64,000 nt of DNA, taken from NCBI RefSeq assembly GCF_003324565.1, contig NZ_QOLA01000013.1, positions 1 through 64,000 of the forward strand. The letters run 5' to 3'. A program made the position numbers and the translations under genes. The notes under the pieces are model-generated. The model was not told the origin of the DNA, did not search any database, and saw only the letters and a list, made by a program, of their open reading frames with translations. Shown one piece after another: positions 45,315 through 53,475 of this stretch (positions are counted from its first letter, which is position 1; the number at the start of each line of letters is the position of its first letter). This DNA is from Streptomyces sp. SDr-06. Its GTDB lineage: Bacteria; Actinomycetota; Actinomycetes; Streptomycetales; Streptomycetaceae.

Positions 45315-46280
45315 ATGAAGAGCCCTCTGCTGTCCCAGCCCGGCGCCGTCCCCGCCGAGGGGCGCGACGAAGGAGTCGCGGCGCACTACGGCGACCTGTT
45401 CCGCGAGCAGCGCGCGCTCGCCGGCGGCACCGGCCTCGTCGACCTCTCGCACCGCGGTGTCGTCACCGTCACCGGCGACGACCGGCTGAGCTGGCTGCAC
45501 CTGCTGCTCACCCAGCACGTCAGCGAGCTGCCCGCCGGGCAGGCCGCCGAAGCGCTGGTGCTGTCCGCGCACGGTCATGTCGAGCACGCCCTGTACCTCG
45601 TCGACGACGGCACCACGGTGTGGATCCACGTCGAGCCCGGCACCGAGGGCGAGCTGATCGCCTATCTGGAGTCGATGAAGTTCTTCTACCGGGTCGAAGT
45701 CGCCGACCGCACCGCGGAGTTCGCGGTCGTCCACCTGCCCGCCGGGTCCATCGCGGAGGTGCCGGACGGGGTGGTGGTGCGCGAGACGGCGTACGGCCGC
45801 GATCTCTTCCTGCCCCGCGCCGACCTGGAGAAGTACGCCGTACAGGCGGGCCCCCTCGTCGGGATCCTGGCGTACGAGGCGCTCCGCGTGGAGGCGCACC
45901 GGCCGCGGCTCGGCTTCGAGACCGACCACCGGACGATCCCGCACGAGGTGGGCTGGATCGGCTCGGCCGTTCACCTCCAGAAGGGCTGCTACCGGGGCCA
46001 GGAGACCGTCGCGCGCGTCCACAACCTGGGCAAGCCCCCGCGCCGCCTGGTCTTCCTGCACCTGGACGGCAGCGAGGTGCTGCTGCCCGGCTCCGGCACG
46101 CCGGTCCGGCTCGCGGCCGACGGTCCCGAGGGCCGCCAGCTCGGCTTCATCACGACCTCGGCCCGCCACCACGAGCTGGGCCCGATCGCGCTGGCCCTGG
46201 TCAAGCGGAACGTCCCGGTGGACGCGGAGCTGCTCGCGGGCAGCACCGCGGCGGCCCAGGAGGTCGTGGTCGAGCCGTAG
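45315..46280 (+). CDS. ygfZ: YgfZ/GcvT-like folate-binding protein
   Basis: This 321-residue tetrahydrofolate-binding protein has the family signature QKGCYRGQETVARVHNLGK with its conserved Cys (near residue 226). YgfZ proteins assist iron-sulfur cluster enzymes. The ATG at 45315 has TAGGCT seven bases upstream, so the gene, although only 10 bp after nur, has its own leaderless-type promoter inside the end of nur. Confidence 0.92.
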   Translation: MKSPLLSQPGAVPAEGRDEGVAAHYGDLFREQRALAGGTGLVDLSHRGVVTVTGDDRLSWLHLLLTQHVSELPAGQAAEALVLSAHGHVEHALYLVDDGTTVWIHVEPGTEGELIAYLESMKFFYRVEVADRTAEFAVVHLPAGSIAEVPDGVVVRETAYGRDLFLPRADLEKYAVQAGPLVGILAYEALRVEAHRPRLGFETDHRTIPHEVGWIGSAVHLQKGCYRGQETVARVHNLGKPPRRLVFLHLDGSEVLLPGSGTPVRLAADGPEGRQLGFITTSARHHELGPIALALVKRNVPVDAELLAGSTAAAQEVVVEP

Positions 46281-46283
46281 GGC

Positions 46284-46709
46284 TCAGACGTCGACGACGA
46301 TCGTGAACGGGCCGTGGTTGGTGAGGGACACCCGCATGTCCGCGCCGAAGCGGCCCGTCTCCACGTGCGCGCCCAGCGCCCGCAGCCGGGCCACGACCTC
46401 GTCGACCAGGGGCTCGGCCACCTCGCCCGGGGCCGCCGCGTTCCAGGTGGGGCGGCGACCCTTGCGGGCGTCCCCGTAGAGAGTGAACTGCGAAATCGCC
46501 AGCAAGGGCGCATTCACGTCCGAGCAGGACTTCTCGCCCTCAAGGATGCGAACCGACCACAGCTTGCGGGCGAGCTGCGCCGCCTTGTCCGGATTGTCCC
46601 CGTGGGTGACTCCGACCAGGACACACAGCCCCTCGCCCGCGATCTCGCCGACCGTCTCACCGTCCACGACGACCTTCGCGCCGTCGACTCTCTGCACCAC
46701 CGCTCGCAT
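46284..46709 (-). CDS. dtd: D-aminoacyl-tRNA deacylase
   Basis: The 141-residue Dtd has both active-site motifs: [15 protein letters not shown] and [11 protein letters not shown] (Gly-cisPro loop). It removes D-amino acids (and Gly from tRNA-Ala) mischarged on tRNA. It ends 3 bp from the end of convergent ygfZ. TAGGTT lies seven bases upstream of the ATG, so the mRNA is probably leaderless. Confidence 0.95.
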   Translation of the reverse strand: MRAVVQRVDGAKVVVDGETVGEIAGEGLCVLVGVTHGDNPDKAAQLARKLWSVRILEGEKSCSDVNAPLLAISQFTLYGDARKGRRPTWNAAAPGEVAEPLVDEVVARLRALGAHVETGRFGADMRVSLTNHGPFTIVVDV

Positions 46710-46758
46710 GCGCCCCAACCTATGACACCGTCCCGTCCGATTTCCGAGCGGCTGAACG

Positions 46759-46771
46759 GGTGCAGTGCACC
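46759..46771. promoter_or_regulatory. 13-bp palindrome between dtd and rsiG
   Basis: GGTGCA-G-TGCACC is a perfect 6-1-6 palindrome in the divergent gap, 107 bp before rsiG. No protein is assigned to it. Confidence 0.4.
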
Positions 46772-46877
46772 TGCACGTGCCGTACCCGGAGTGGCACGAT
46801 GCGTACAGGCGGTGCTTCCCCTCGGCCCTTCGGGCCCGGGGAGACCCCATGCACCGGTCGAGGGGACGGAAAGACGC

Positions 46878-47471
46878 ATGACCACACCAGGCGCCGGGCA
46901 GTCGCCCGGTCCCGTATCGCTGACCCGGACCAGCCCGCGTACCGCCGTGCGGCCGCCCGTGCAGCGGGCCGGTGGCACCCTGCCGCCCCAGCGCGACCAC
47001 GATCTGGCCTCGCTCCGGCTCGCCGAGCTGCGCACCCTGCGACGGCAGTCGCAGCGCGACGAGGCCGACCTCAGCTATGTGCGGCGGCTGCTGCACGGCC
47101 GGATCGACATCCTGCGGGCCGAGCTGGCCCGGCGCACCGGGCCGCAGGCGCCGGTGGTGGAGCGGCTCGCCGAGATCCTCACCGACGCCCCGTCCTCGCA
47201 CCGCGCCTCGGCCCGGCACGTCACGCTGTCGGCGCCGCGCAGCGAGGAGTACCGCATGCTGGCGGCGGAGATGGACGCCGAGGTCGAGCTGTCCGACCTG
47301 GCCGCCCGTACGGACGAGGAGCTGCACACCGCGACCGGGCGCCTGATCCGCTACGAGCAGCAGGTCTCGCGGCGCCGTCAGCAGCTCCAGCGCACCGCCG
47401 ACGATTGCAGTGCCGAGATCGCCCGCAGGTACCGTGATGGTGAAGCACAAGTAGACGATCTGCTCACCTGA
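46878..47471 (+). CDS. rsiG: anti-sigma factor RsiG (c-di-GMP-dependent partner of WhiG)
   Basis: A 197-residue protein whose core is two long helices, the antiparallel coiled coil known for RsiG. The c-di-GMP motif E(X)3S(X)2R(X)3Q(X)3D appears exactly in helix 2 ([16 protein letters not shown]). Helix 1 has the same spacing with His for Gln ([16 protein letters not shown]). RsiG holds sigma-WhiG inactive when c-di-GMP is high, blocking sporulation. The N-terminal 45 residues are Pro/Thr-rich. The ATG at 46878 follows AGGGGACGGAAAGA. Confidence 0.9.
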   Translation: MTTPGAGQSPGPVSLTRTSPRTAVRPPVQRAGGTLPPQRDHDLASLRLAELRTLRRQSQRDEADLSYVRRLLHGRIDILRAELARRTGPQAPVVERLAEILTDAPSSHRASARHVTLSAPRSEEYRMLAAEMDAEVELSDLAARTDEELHTATGRLIRYEQQVSRRRQQLQRTADDCSAEIARRYRDGEAQVDDLLT

Positions 47472-47532
47472 CCCGCCCGCACCGGAAGCGACCCCTCCGG
47501 GGCAGGTCACCTGTCCGGAAGGCCGCACCGCC

Positions 47533-48498
47533 ATGACCGCCGTGTCCCCGACGTCCCCGATACCCCCGGTCCTCGCCGAAGTCGTCCGTTCCGGATTCGT
47601 CGAGGGCCATCACCGGGGTTCGCTGGTGGTGCTGGCGGCCGACGGCAGTGTCGAGTTCGCGCTCGGCGACCCGTCCGCGCCCGTCTTCCCGCGCTCGTCC
47701 AACAAGCCGATGCAGGCGGCCGCCGTGCTGCGGGCCGGTCTTGAGCTGTCCGGCGAGCGCCTGGCCATCGCCGCCGCCAGCCACTCGGGCGAGGGCTTCC
47801 ACCTCGATCTCGTACGCAAGATGCTGGCCGAGCACGGCCTGACCCCGGACGACCTCCAGACGCCGCCCGACCTGCCGCTGGACCCGGCCGAGGCCGAGAC
47901 GTACCTGGCGGCGGGCCACGTGCGCGAGCGGCTCACCATGAACTGCTCGGGCAAGCACGCGGCCATGCTCGCGGCCTGCAAGCTGAACGGCTGGGACGCC
48001 CGCGGCTACCTCGACCCGGCGCACCCGCTCCAGCGGCTGGTCCTGGAGTCCGTGGAGGCGGCCGCCGGCGAGCGGGTCGTCTCGGTCGGCACCGACGGCT
48101 GCGGGGCGCCGCTCATGGCGATCAGCCTGACCGGCCTCGCGCGGGCCTTCCGCACCTTCGCGACGGCCGGGGCGGACTCGGTCGAGGGCCGGGTCGCCGA
48201 GGCGATGCGCACGCACCCCGAGTACGTGGCCGGCACCCGGCGGCCCGACACCTGGCTGATGCGCGAGGTGCCCGGGACGCTGTCGAAGATGGGCGCCGAG
48301 GCCGTGCAGGCGGTGGCGCTCGCCGACGGCCGCGCGCTCGCCTTCAAGGTCGACGACGGCGCGACCCGTTCGCTCGGCCCGATCCTGGCCCGCGCGCTCC
48401 GGCTCCTGGGCGTGGACGGCCCGGTGGTGACCCGGATCGGCCGGGCGCCGCTGTTCGGCGGGGCCGCCGAGGTCGGGGAGATCCGCGCGACCTTCTGA
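47533..48498 (+). CDS. L-asparaginase II family protein
   Basis: A 321-residue member of the asparaginase II family (PF06089), with the opening [46 protein letters not shown] and VGTDGCGAP. The family resembles the R. etli thermolabile asparaginase and converts asparagine to aspartate and ammonia. It lies 61 bp after rsiG in the same direction. The adjacent gene is convergent. Confidence 0.9.
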   Translation: MTAVSPTSPIPPVLAEVVRSGFVEGHHRGSLVVLAADGSVEFALGDPSAPVFPRSSNKPMQAAAVLRAGLELSGERLAIAAASHSGEGFHLDLVRKMLAEHGLTPDDLQTPPDLPLDPAEAETYLAAGHVRERLTMNCSGKHAAMLAACKLNGWDARGYLDPAHPLQRLVLESVEAAAGERVVSVGTDGCGAPLMAISLTGLARAFRTFATAGADSVEGRVAEAMRTHPEYVAGTRRPDTWLMREVPGTLSKMGAEAVQAVALADGRALAFKVDDGATRSLGPILARALRLLGVDGPVVTRIGRAPLFGGAAEVGEIRATF

Positions 48499-48526
48499 GC
48501 CGGGGCCGCCCGGCCCGGCCCCCGGG

Positions 48527-49498
48527 TCAGGGCGTGAGCAGCACCTTGCCGACGAGGCCGCGCCCCTCGATCGCGGCGTGCGCCTCGGCGGCGCGCTCCA
48601 GCGGGAACACCGCGCCGATCACCGGCCGCAGCCGCCCGGCCGCCGCGTCCGCAAGGACCCGGCCGAGCAGTTCGGTACGGCGCCGCGGCGTCAGCTGTAC
48701 GTCGCGGATGCCGACCAGGGTGACGCCGCGCCGCCGGGCCTCGTCCGGGTCGACGGCCGCGAAGCCGTTTCCGGTGGGGGCGCCGTGCGCGGAGAAGCGG
48801 CCGCCGTCGGCGGTCAACGCGTAGGCGGTCAGGCCGAGTCGGCCTCCCACGCCGTCCAGGACGAGATCGGCGCCGCCCTCGCCCAGCGCGGCCCGGGCGT
48901 GCCGTCCCCACTCCGGGTCGGTCGCGTCGACGACGTGGTCGGCGCCCAACTCCCGTACCAGCGCGGTCTTTTCGGGCCCGCGCGCCACCCCCACCACCCG
49001 GGCGCCGAGCGCACGGGCGAACTGGACGAGCAGGGTGCCCATGCCGCCGGACGCGCCGGTGATCAGGACGGTCTCGCCCGGCTTGAGCGCGGTGGTGTCG
49101 AGCAGCGCGAGGGCGGTCACCCCGTCGTGGACGAGGGCGGCCGCCTCGCGCGTCCCGACGCCGTCGGGGACGGGGGAGAGGTGGTCGGCGGGGGCCGCCA
49201 GGAGTTCGGCGTAGCTGTCGGCCCGGCCGGACACGGCCACCCGGCGGCCCAGCCAGGCCGGGTCCGTGCCGGGGCCGGTGGCGGTGACCGTGCCGGACAC
49301 GCCGCCGGAGGGTACATAGGGCGGGGTGACGTCGAAGTACTCGCCGAACACCCCCGCGCGGATCTGGGTCTGCACGAAGAGGGTGTCGATGTGGTCGACC
49401 GCCACGACGGCCTCGCCCGGCCCGGCGACCGGATCCGGCACCTCCGCCGCGACCAGTACCTCGGGCCCGCCGAACTCCCTGACCTGTGCCACCCGCAT
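48527..49498 (-). CDS. zinc-free NADPH:quinone oxidoreductase (MDR superfamily)
   Basis: A 323-residue reductase with a GroES-like N-domain and a Rossmann fold (VLITGASGGMGTLLVQFARALGARVVGVA split as VLITGASGGMGTLLV and QFARALGARVVGVA). The zinc ligands of alcohol dehydrogenases are missing, which marks quinone reductases. It diverges from a TetR regulator. A MerR-type promoter, TTGACT-19 bp-AAGACT, stands upstream at 49549-49579. Confidence 0.9.
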   Translation of the reverse strand: MRVAQVREFGGPEVLVAAEVPDPVAGPGEAVVAVDHIDTLFVQTQIRAGVFGEYFDVTPPYVPSGGVSGTVTATGPGTDPAWLGRRVAVSGRADSYAELLAAPADHLSPVPDGVGTREAAALVHDGVTALALLDTTALKPGETVLITGASGGMGTLLVQFARALGARVVGVARGPEKTALVRELGADHVVDATDPEWGRHARAALGEGGADLVLDGVGGRLGLTAYALTADGGRFSAHGAPTGNGFAAVDPDEARRRGVTLVGIRDVQLTPRRRTELLGRVLADAAAGRLRPVIGAVFPLERAAEAHAAIEGRGLVGKVLLTP

Positions 49499-49548
49499 GT
49501 CGACCACTCCCGCCCGTTGTCCGCGCCGGTGCGCGGTCCGTACGGCGA

Positions 49549-49579
49549 GTCTTCAACCTCGACCAGGCTTGAAGTCAAG
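49549..49579 (-). promoter_or_regulatory. MerR-type promoter with 19-bp spacer
   Basis: On the minus strand TTGACT (49574-49579) and AAGACT (49549-49554) are 19 bp apart. A dyad CTTCAA ... TTGAAG (49552-49575) fills the spacer. A long spacer over a dyad is the hallmark of promoters twisted into shape by MerR-family activators. The predicted start lies about 43 bp before the quinone reductase gene. Confidence 0.6.
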
Positions 49580-49674
49580 GGTGATCCCGCACGGCCCGTA
49601 CTAACGGTGCCGGGATGCCCTTAGGGTGAGGGCGGCGCGTCGGACGCCGGGTCGGACGAGAAACGGGAGTCGCG

Positions 49675-50292
49675 GTGGCGGGCGTGGAACCGGGGACGGT
49701 ACGGCCGGGCGGGCGGACCGCGCGGGTGCGGGCGGCCGTGCTCCGGGCGGCCGGTGACGCACTGGCGGAGCACGGCTTCGACCGGCTGGACCTGGCCGAC
49801 GTCGCCCGGCGGGCGGAGGTCGGCAAGACGACCGTCTACCGCCGCTGGTCCACCCCCGCGGGCCTGGTCGCCGACCTCCTGGACGACATGGCCGAGCAGT
49901 CCTCGCCCCGGGCGGACACCGGCTCGCTCGACGGCGACCTGCTGGCGAACGCCCGCCTCGTCGTCGGGACGCTGACCGATCCCCGGCAGGGCGCCTTGTT
50001 CAAGGCGGTCATCGCCGCGGCCACCTGCGACGACCGCGCGGCCCGCGCCCTGCGCCGCTTCTACGCCACCCGCATCGAGGAGTGGGCCCCCTGCGTGACC
50101 CGGGCCGCCGACCGCGGCGAACTCCCGCCGGGCACCGACCCGGCGGAAGTGATCCGATCGGTCTCGGCCCCGCTCTACTACCGCTTCCTGGTGAGCGGCG
50201 ACCCCCTGGACGACACCGCGGCGACCCGCGCGGCCGCGGCCGCCGCGGCGGCGGCCAGGGCGGGGGCGTACCGGGTGCAACAGGGCGATTAG
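49675..50292 (+). CDS. TetR-family regulator
   Basis: A 205-residue regulator with the TetR helix-turn-helix (LDLADVARRAEVGKTTVYRRW) near residues 38-58 and an Ala-rich C-terminus. It is transcribed away from the quinone oxidoreductase, its most likely target. The start codon is GTG at 49675. The gene ends just before the palindrome of the next operon. Confidence 0.88.
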   Translation: MAGVEPGTVRPGGRTARVRAAVLRAAGDALAEHGFDRLDLADVARRAEVGKTTVYRRWSTPAGLVADLLDDMAEQSSPRADTGSLDGDLLANARLVVGTLTDPRQGALFKAVIAAATCDDRAARALRRFYATRIEEWAPCVTRAADRGELPPGTDPAEVIRSVSAPLYYRFLVSGDPLDDTAATRAAAAAAAAARAGAYRVQQGD

Positions 50293-50318
50293 GCCCATCG
50301 CCCACGTGGCGCGGCACA

Positions 50319-50344
50319 CTATTGCAAGCGTCTGCTTGCAATAG
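50319..50344. promoter_or_regulatory. perfect dyad upstream of the XRE-HBHA operon
   Basis: CTATTGCAAGC (50319-50329) and GCTTGCAATAG (50334-50344) are exact inverted repeats around GTCT. TTGCAAT-AG-TTAGCAA continues the pattern to the right. It lies 28 bp before the XRE gene and is a strong candidate for its own operator. Confidence 0.7.
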
Positions 50345-50371
50345 TTAGCAACATGGGTGCACCATCGGGGT

Positions 50372-50794
50372 ATGGCATCGCTCAACGTCGGCAATCTCGG
50401 CGAGTATCTGCGCGAGCAGCGGCGCAACGCGCAGCTGTCGCTGCGGCAGCTCGCCGATGCCGCCGGGGTGTCCAATCCGTATCTGAGTCAGATCGAGCGC
50501 GGGCTGCGCAAGCCGAGCGCGGACATTCTGCAGCAGCTCGCGAAGGCGCTGCGGATCTCCGCCGAGACGCTGTACGTGCAGGCCGGGATTCTCGACGAGC
50601 GGTCCCCCGAGGCCGCGGGCACGCGGAGCGTCATTCTGGCCGACCCCTCGCTCAGCGAGCGCCAGAAGCAGGTTCTGCTCCAGATCTACGAGTCCTTCCG
50701 CAAGGAGAACGGGCTCGACGCCGACACGGACGACACGGACACAGACAGCGCCGCCGACGGCAGTGATGCCGACCACCCTCAAGCGAGCAACTGA
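50372..50794 (+). CDS. XRE-family transcriptional regulator
   Basis: A 140-residue regulator with an N-terminal helix-turn-helix (LSLRQLADAAGVSNPYLSQI, about residues 23-42), a following helix pair, and an acidic Asp-rich tail (DADTDDTDTDSAADGSD). It starts MASLNVGNLGEYLREQRR; an ATG 15 bp upstream is possible. The order XRE, HBHA-like, DUF2516 is the same as M. tuberculosis Rv0474-Rv0475-Rv0476. A perfect dyad precedes it. Confidence 0.88.
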   Translation: MASLNVGNLGEYLREQRRNAQLSLRQLADAAGVSNPYLSQIERGLRKPSADILQQLAKALRISAETLYVQAGILDERSPEAAGTRSVILADPSLSERQKQVLLQIYESFRKENGLDADTDDTDTDSAADGSDADHPQASN

Positions 50795-50816
50795 GCACTG
50801 ATCCGGGAGGACAGTC

Positions 50817-51401
50817 ATGGCCATCACCGATGACCTGCGCAAGACCCTCACCGACCCCACCCCCCTCTACTTCCTCGCCGGTACGGCGGACTACGCGGGG
50901 CAGCAGGCCAAGAAGGTCCCGGCGCTGATCGAGAAGATCCAGACCGAGGCGCCCGAGCGCATCGAGGCGGTGCGCCGCACCGACCCCAAGGCCGTGCAGG
51001 AGAAGGCCACCGCCCGCGTCAAGGAGGTCCAGGCCGCCGTCACCACCCGTGCGAACGACCTGTTCGCCGCCCTCGACGGGGACTTCAAGAAGCTGGGCGA
51101 GGGTGCCCAGGACCTGGCGCTGCGCGGCGTGGGCGTGCTCGCGGAGTACGCCGTCAAGGCCCGCGAGGGCTACGACTCGGTCGCCGAGCACGGCCAGGAG
51201 GTCGTCAAGCAGTGGCGCGGTGAGGCCGCCGACGAGATCGTCGAGATCGCCGGCGCCGTGGAGCCCACGGGCGACGCCAAGGCTGACGCGCCCGCTCAGG
51301 GCGAGCCCGCCGCGGCCGACGCCGACGACAAGCCCGCCGCGAAGAAGGCCGCCCCGCGCAGGGCCCCGGCGAAGAAGACCGCCGCCAAGTCCGCGGAGTA
51401 G
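50817..51401 (+). CDS. heparin-binding hemagglutinin (HBHA)-like protein
   Basis: A 194-residue protein with a long helical N-terminal region (residues about 15-140) and a C-terminal Lys/Ala/Pro repeat tail (KKAAPRRAPAKKTAAKSAE). Both features match mycobacterial HbhA, whose Lys-rich tail binds heparan sulfate and also links to lipid-body biology. The tail here is shorter. In a non-pathogen its role is probably different. It starts 22 bp after the XRE gene. Confidence 0.85.
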   Translation: MAITDDLRKTLTDPTPLYFLAGTADYAGQQAKKVPALIEKIQTEAPERIEAVRRTDPKAVQEKATARVKEVQAAVTTRANDLFAALDGDFKKLGEGAQDLALRGVGVLAEYAVKAREGYDSVAEHGQEVVKQWRGEAADEIVEIAGAVEPTGDAKADAPAQGEPAAADADDKPAAKKAAPRRAPAKKTAAKSAE

Positions 51402-51532
51402 CACGCCACGCACCCCGGCTTCTCCCACTAGGTCGCGGGGCGGGCACCTTCGCGGTGGCCGCCTCGTTGGACTAGTACCTTGGCCGCGAGACGCTCTCCG
51501 TACTCATCAGGACCTTCAGGACTCACTAGGCG

Positions 51533-51886
51533 GTGCACGGCATGTTGCTCACGGGATTCAGCCTTCTCACGTCGCTGCTCTATCTCGCGATGCTCGTCAT
51601 CGCCGTGGTGGCGCTGGTCTTCGCCGTCGTGGCCCGTGAGGACGCGTACCGCGCGGCCGACAAGCAGACCAAGCCGTTCTGGCTGATCATCCTCGGCATC
51701 ACGGTCGTGGTGAACCTGGTCGTGCCGGTGCTGTTCCTGCAGCTCGCCGGGCTCGTCGCGTCGATCGTGTTCATGGTCGACGTGCGGCCCGCGCTCCGGC
51801 AGGTCTCCGGCGGTGGCCGGGGCGGCCGCCGCGGCGGCGGCTCCAGCAGCGACGGTCCGTACGGGCCCTACAACGGCGGGCGGTAG
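51533..51886 (+). CDS. DUF2516 membrane protein
   Basis: A 117-residue protein with two membrane helices (about residues 8-33 and 48-82, the second region bipartite) and a Gly/Arg-rich tail (GGGRGGRRGGGSSSDG). DUF2516 proteins follow HBHA genes in actinobacteria. The start may be GTG 51533 or ATG 51542. It lies 131 bp after HBHA and is convergent with a phosphatase gene. Confidence 0.82.
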   Translation: MHGMLLTGFSLLTSLLYLAMLVIAVVALVFAVVAREDAYRAADKQTKPFWLIILGITVVVNLVVPVLFLQLAGLVASIVFMVDVRPALRQVSGGGRGGRRGGGSSSDGPYGPYNGGR

Positions 51887-51890
51887 CCCC

Positions 51891-53147
51891 TCAGGCGGGG
51901 AGCCCGGCCCGGTCCGCGCGCTTGCGCTCCAGCAGGACCACCGCCACGTCGTCCGTCAGCTCGCCGCCGTTGAGCTCGCGGGCCCGGGTCACCGCCGCTT
52001 CGAGCAGTGACTCGCCGCGCAGCCCGGACGCCAGCTGGCTGTTGATCATCTCCAGCATGCCGTCCTGCCCCAGCCGTCGGCTGCCCTCGCCGGTGCGGCC
52101 CTCGATGAGGCCGTCGGTGTACATCAACAGGCCCCACTCCCGGCCGAGTTCGACCTGGCGGCGCGGCCAGCGGGCGCGCGGCAGCAGGCCGAGGGCCGGG
52201 CCGCCGTTCTCGTACGGGAGCAGCTGCGCCCGGCCGTCGAGCGCGATCAGCGGCGAGGGGTGCCCGGCCAGGCACAGGCCCGCGCTGCGGCCGTCGGGGG
52301 CGATGTCGACGGTGCACAGCGTCGCGAATATCTCCTCGCTGTCGCGCTCGTGCTCCAGCACCTCCTGAAGCGTCGAGAGCAGCTCGTCGCCGCACAGCCC
52401 CGCGAGGGTCAACGCCCGCCAGGCAATGCGCAGTTCGACCCCGAGCGCCGCCTCGTCGGGCCCGTGGCCGCAGACGTCGCCGATCATCGCGTGGACGGTC
52501 CCGTCGGGCGTGCGCACCGTGTCGTAGAAGTCGCCGCCGAGCAGCGCCCGCGAGCGGCCGGGGCGGTAGCGGGCCGCGAAGCGCAGGTCCGAGCCGTCGA
52601 GCAGCGGGGTCGGCAGCAGACCGCGCTCCAGGCGGGCGTTCTCCTGGGCGCGCAGCCGCGACTCGGCCAGCTTGTACTGGGCGGTGTCCGCGCGCTTGCG
52701 CTCCACCGCGTACCGGATGGCGCGGCTGAGCAGCCTGCCGTCCAGCTCGTCGCGGAACAGATAGTCCTGCGCGCCGACCCGGACCGCCTCCGCCGCCCGT
52801 TCCGCGTGGGTGGACGGGGTGAGGGCCAGCACGGCGTGGCGCGGGGCGAGGAGGAGCAGATGGCGCAGGGCGTCGAGCTCGTCGTCCGGGTCGCGGCCGG
52901 GCAGCGCCAGGTCGAGCAGGATGCAGTGGATGTCGTCGGTGAGCAGCCGCTCGGCCTCGGTGAGGTTGCGGGCGGTGCGGATGCGGACCCGGGTGCCCGC
53001 CGAGTCGAGGAGCTCGTGCACGGTGAAGGTGCCCGTCGGGTCGTCCTCGATGACCAGCAGGTTGAGCGGGGTGTCTGCCGCGCTGCCCGTGGGGGCCTCC
53101 GGTGCGGCTCGCTGGTGCGGTACGGGTACGTGCTGGGATGCGGGCAT
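51891..53147 (-). CDS. response-regulator PP2C (SpoIIE/RsbU-type) phosphatase
   Basis: The 418-residue protein has a receiver domain (LLVIEDDPTGTFTVHEL; phospho-acceptor Asp in CILLDLALPG; the conserved Lys is replaced, FRDELDG) and a PP2C domain with GGDFYDTV, GDVCGHGPDEA and DDVAVVLL metal-binding motifs. Such enzymes dephosphorylate anti-sigma antagonists. The missing receiver Lys suggests altered control. The upstream 328 bp are gene-free. Confidence 0.9.
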   Translation of the reverse strand: MPASQHVPVPHQRAAPEAPTGSAADTPLNLLVIEDDPTGTFTVHELLDSAGTRVRIRTARNLTEAERLLTDDIHCILLDLALPGRDPDDELDALRHLLLLAPRHAVLALTPSTHAERAAEAVRVGAQDYLFRDELDGRLLSRAIRYAVERKRADTAQYKLAESRLRAQENARLERGLLPTPLLDGSDLRFAARYRPGRSRALLGGDFYDTVRTPDGTVHAMIGDVCGHGPDEAALGVELRIAWRALTLAGLCGDELLSTLQEVLEHERDSEEIFATLCTVDIAPDGRSAGLCLAGHPSPLIALDGRAQLLPYENGGPALGLLPRARWPRRQVELGREWGLLMYTDGLIEGRTGEGSRRLGQDGMLEMINSQLASGLRGESLLEAAVTRARELNGGELTDDVAVVLLERKRADRAGLPA

Positions 53148-53475
53148 CGTCGGTTCCGGAATCCTTCCCTCCCCCCGAGGGCGCGGGGAGCGCCGGTCGG
53201 CGCCCCACCAGCCGGGACCCTAGCGTCATCCAGGGGCGGGACGGAATGGCGTTCGACACGTGATCGGCGGAGGCCGGTTGGCATATGCCTCATGCCTCAT
53301 TTGTCCGGGCCCCAGGAAGTTGCGGGTTGCCCGTACCGCCGGTACGGAACTGCCCGCCCGGTCGCCCCGGAACTGCCCGCCCGGACGCGCCGGACGGCCC
53401 GGCCGACGGCGCGGCGCCCGGACGGGCGCGGCGCGCGGCGGGACGCGGATGCCCGGCTTGTCCGCTATGGGGTGG
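53148..53475. other. 328-bp gene-free stretch
   Basis: It holds a 17-bp dyad CCGTACC-GCC-GGTACGG (53331-53347) and a direct repeat GGAACTGCCCGCCCGG at 53346 and 53369 (23-bp period). The rest is GC-rich without a credible frame. A TAGGGT -10 candidate for the phosphatase gene is at about 53217-53222. Confidence 0.5.

Noticed and set aside
46284-47534. Extension of Dtd to 416 residues
   Set aside because: The extra N-terminal part is antisense to rsiG. The ATG at 46709 gives the standard 141-residue enzyme with a -10 box seven bases away.
49552-49575. SoxR box
   Set aside because: The half-sites CTTCAA/TTGAAG and their spacing differ from the SoxR consensus; only a general MerR-type layout is supported.
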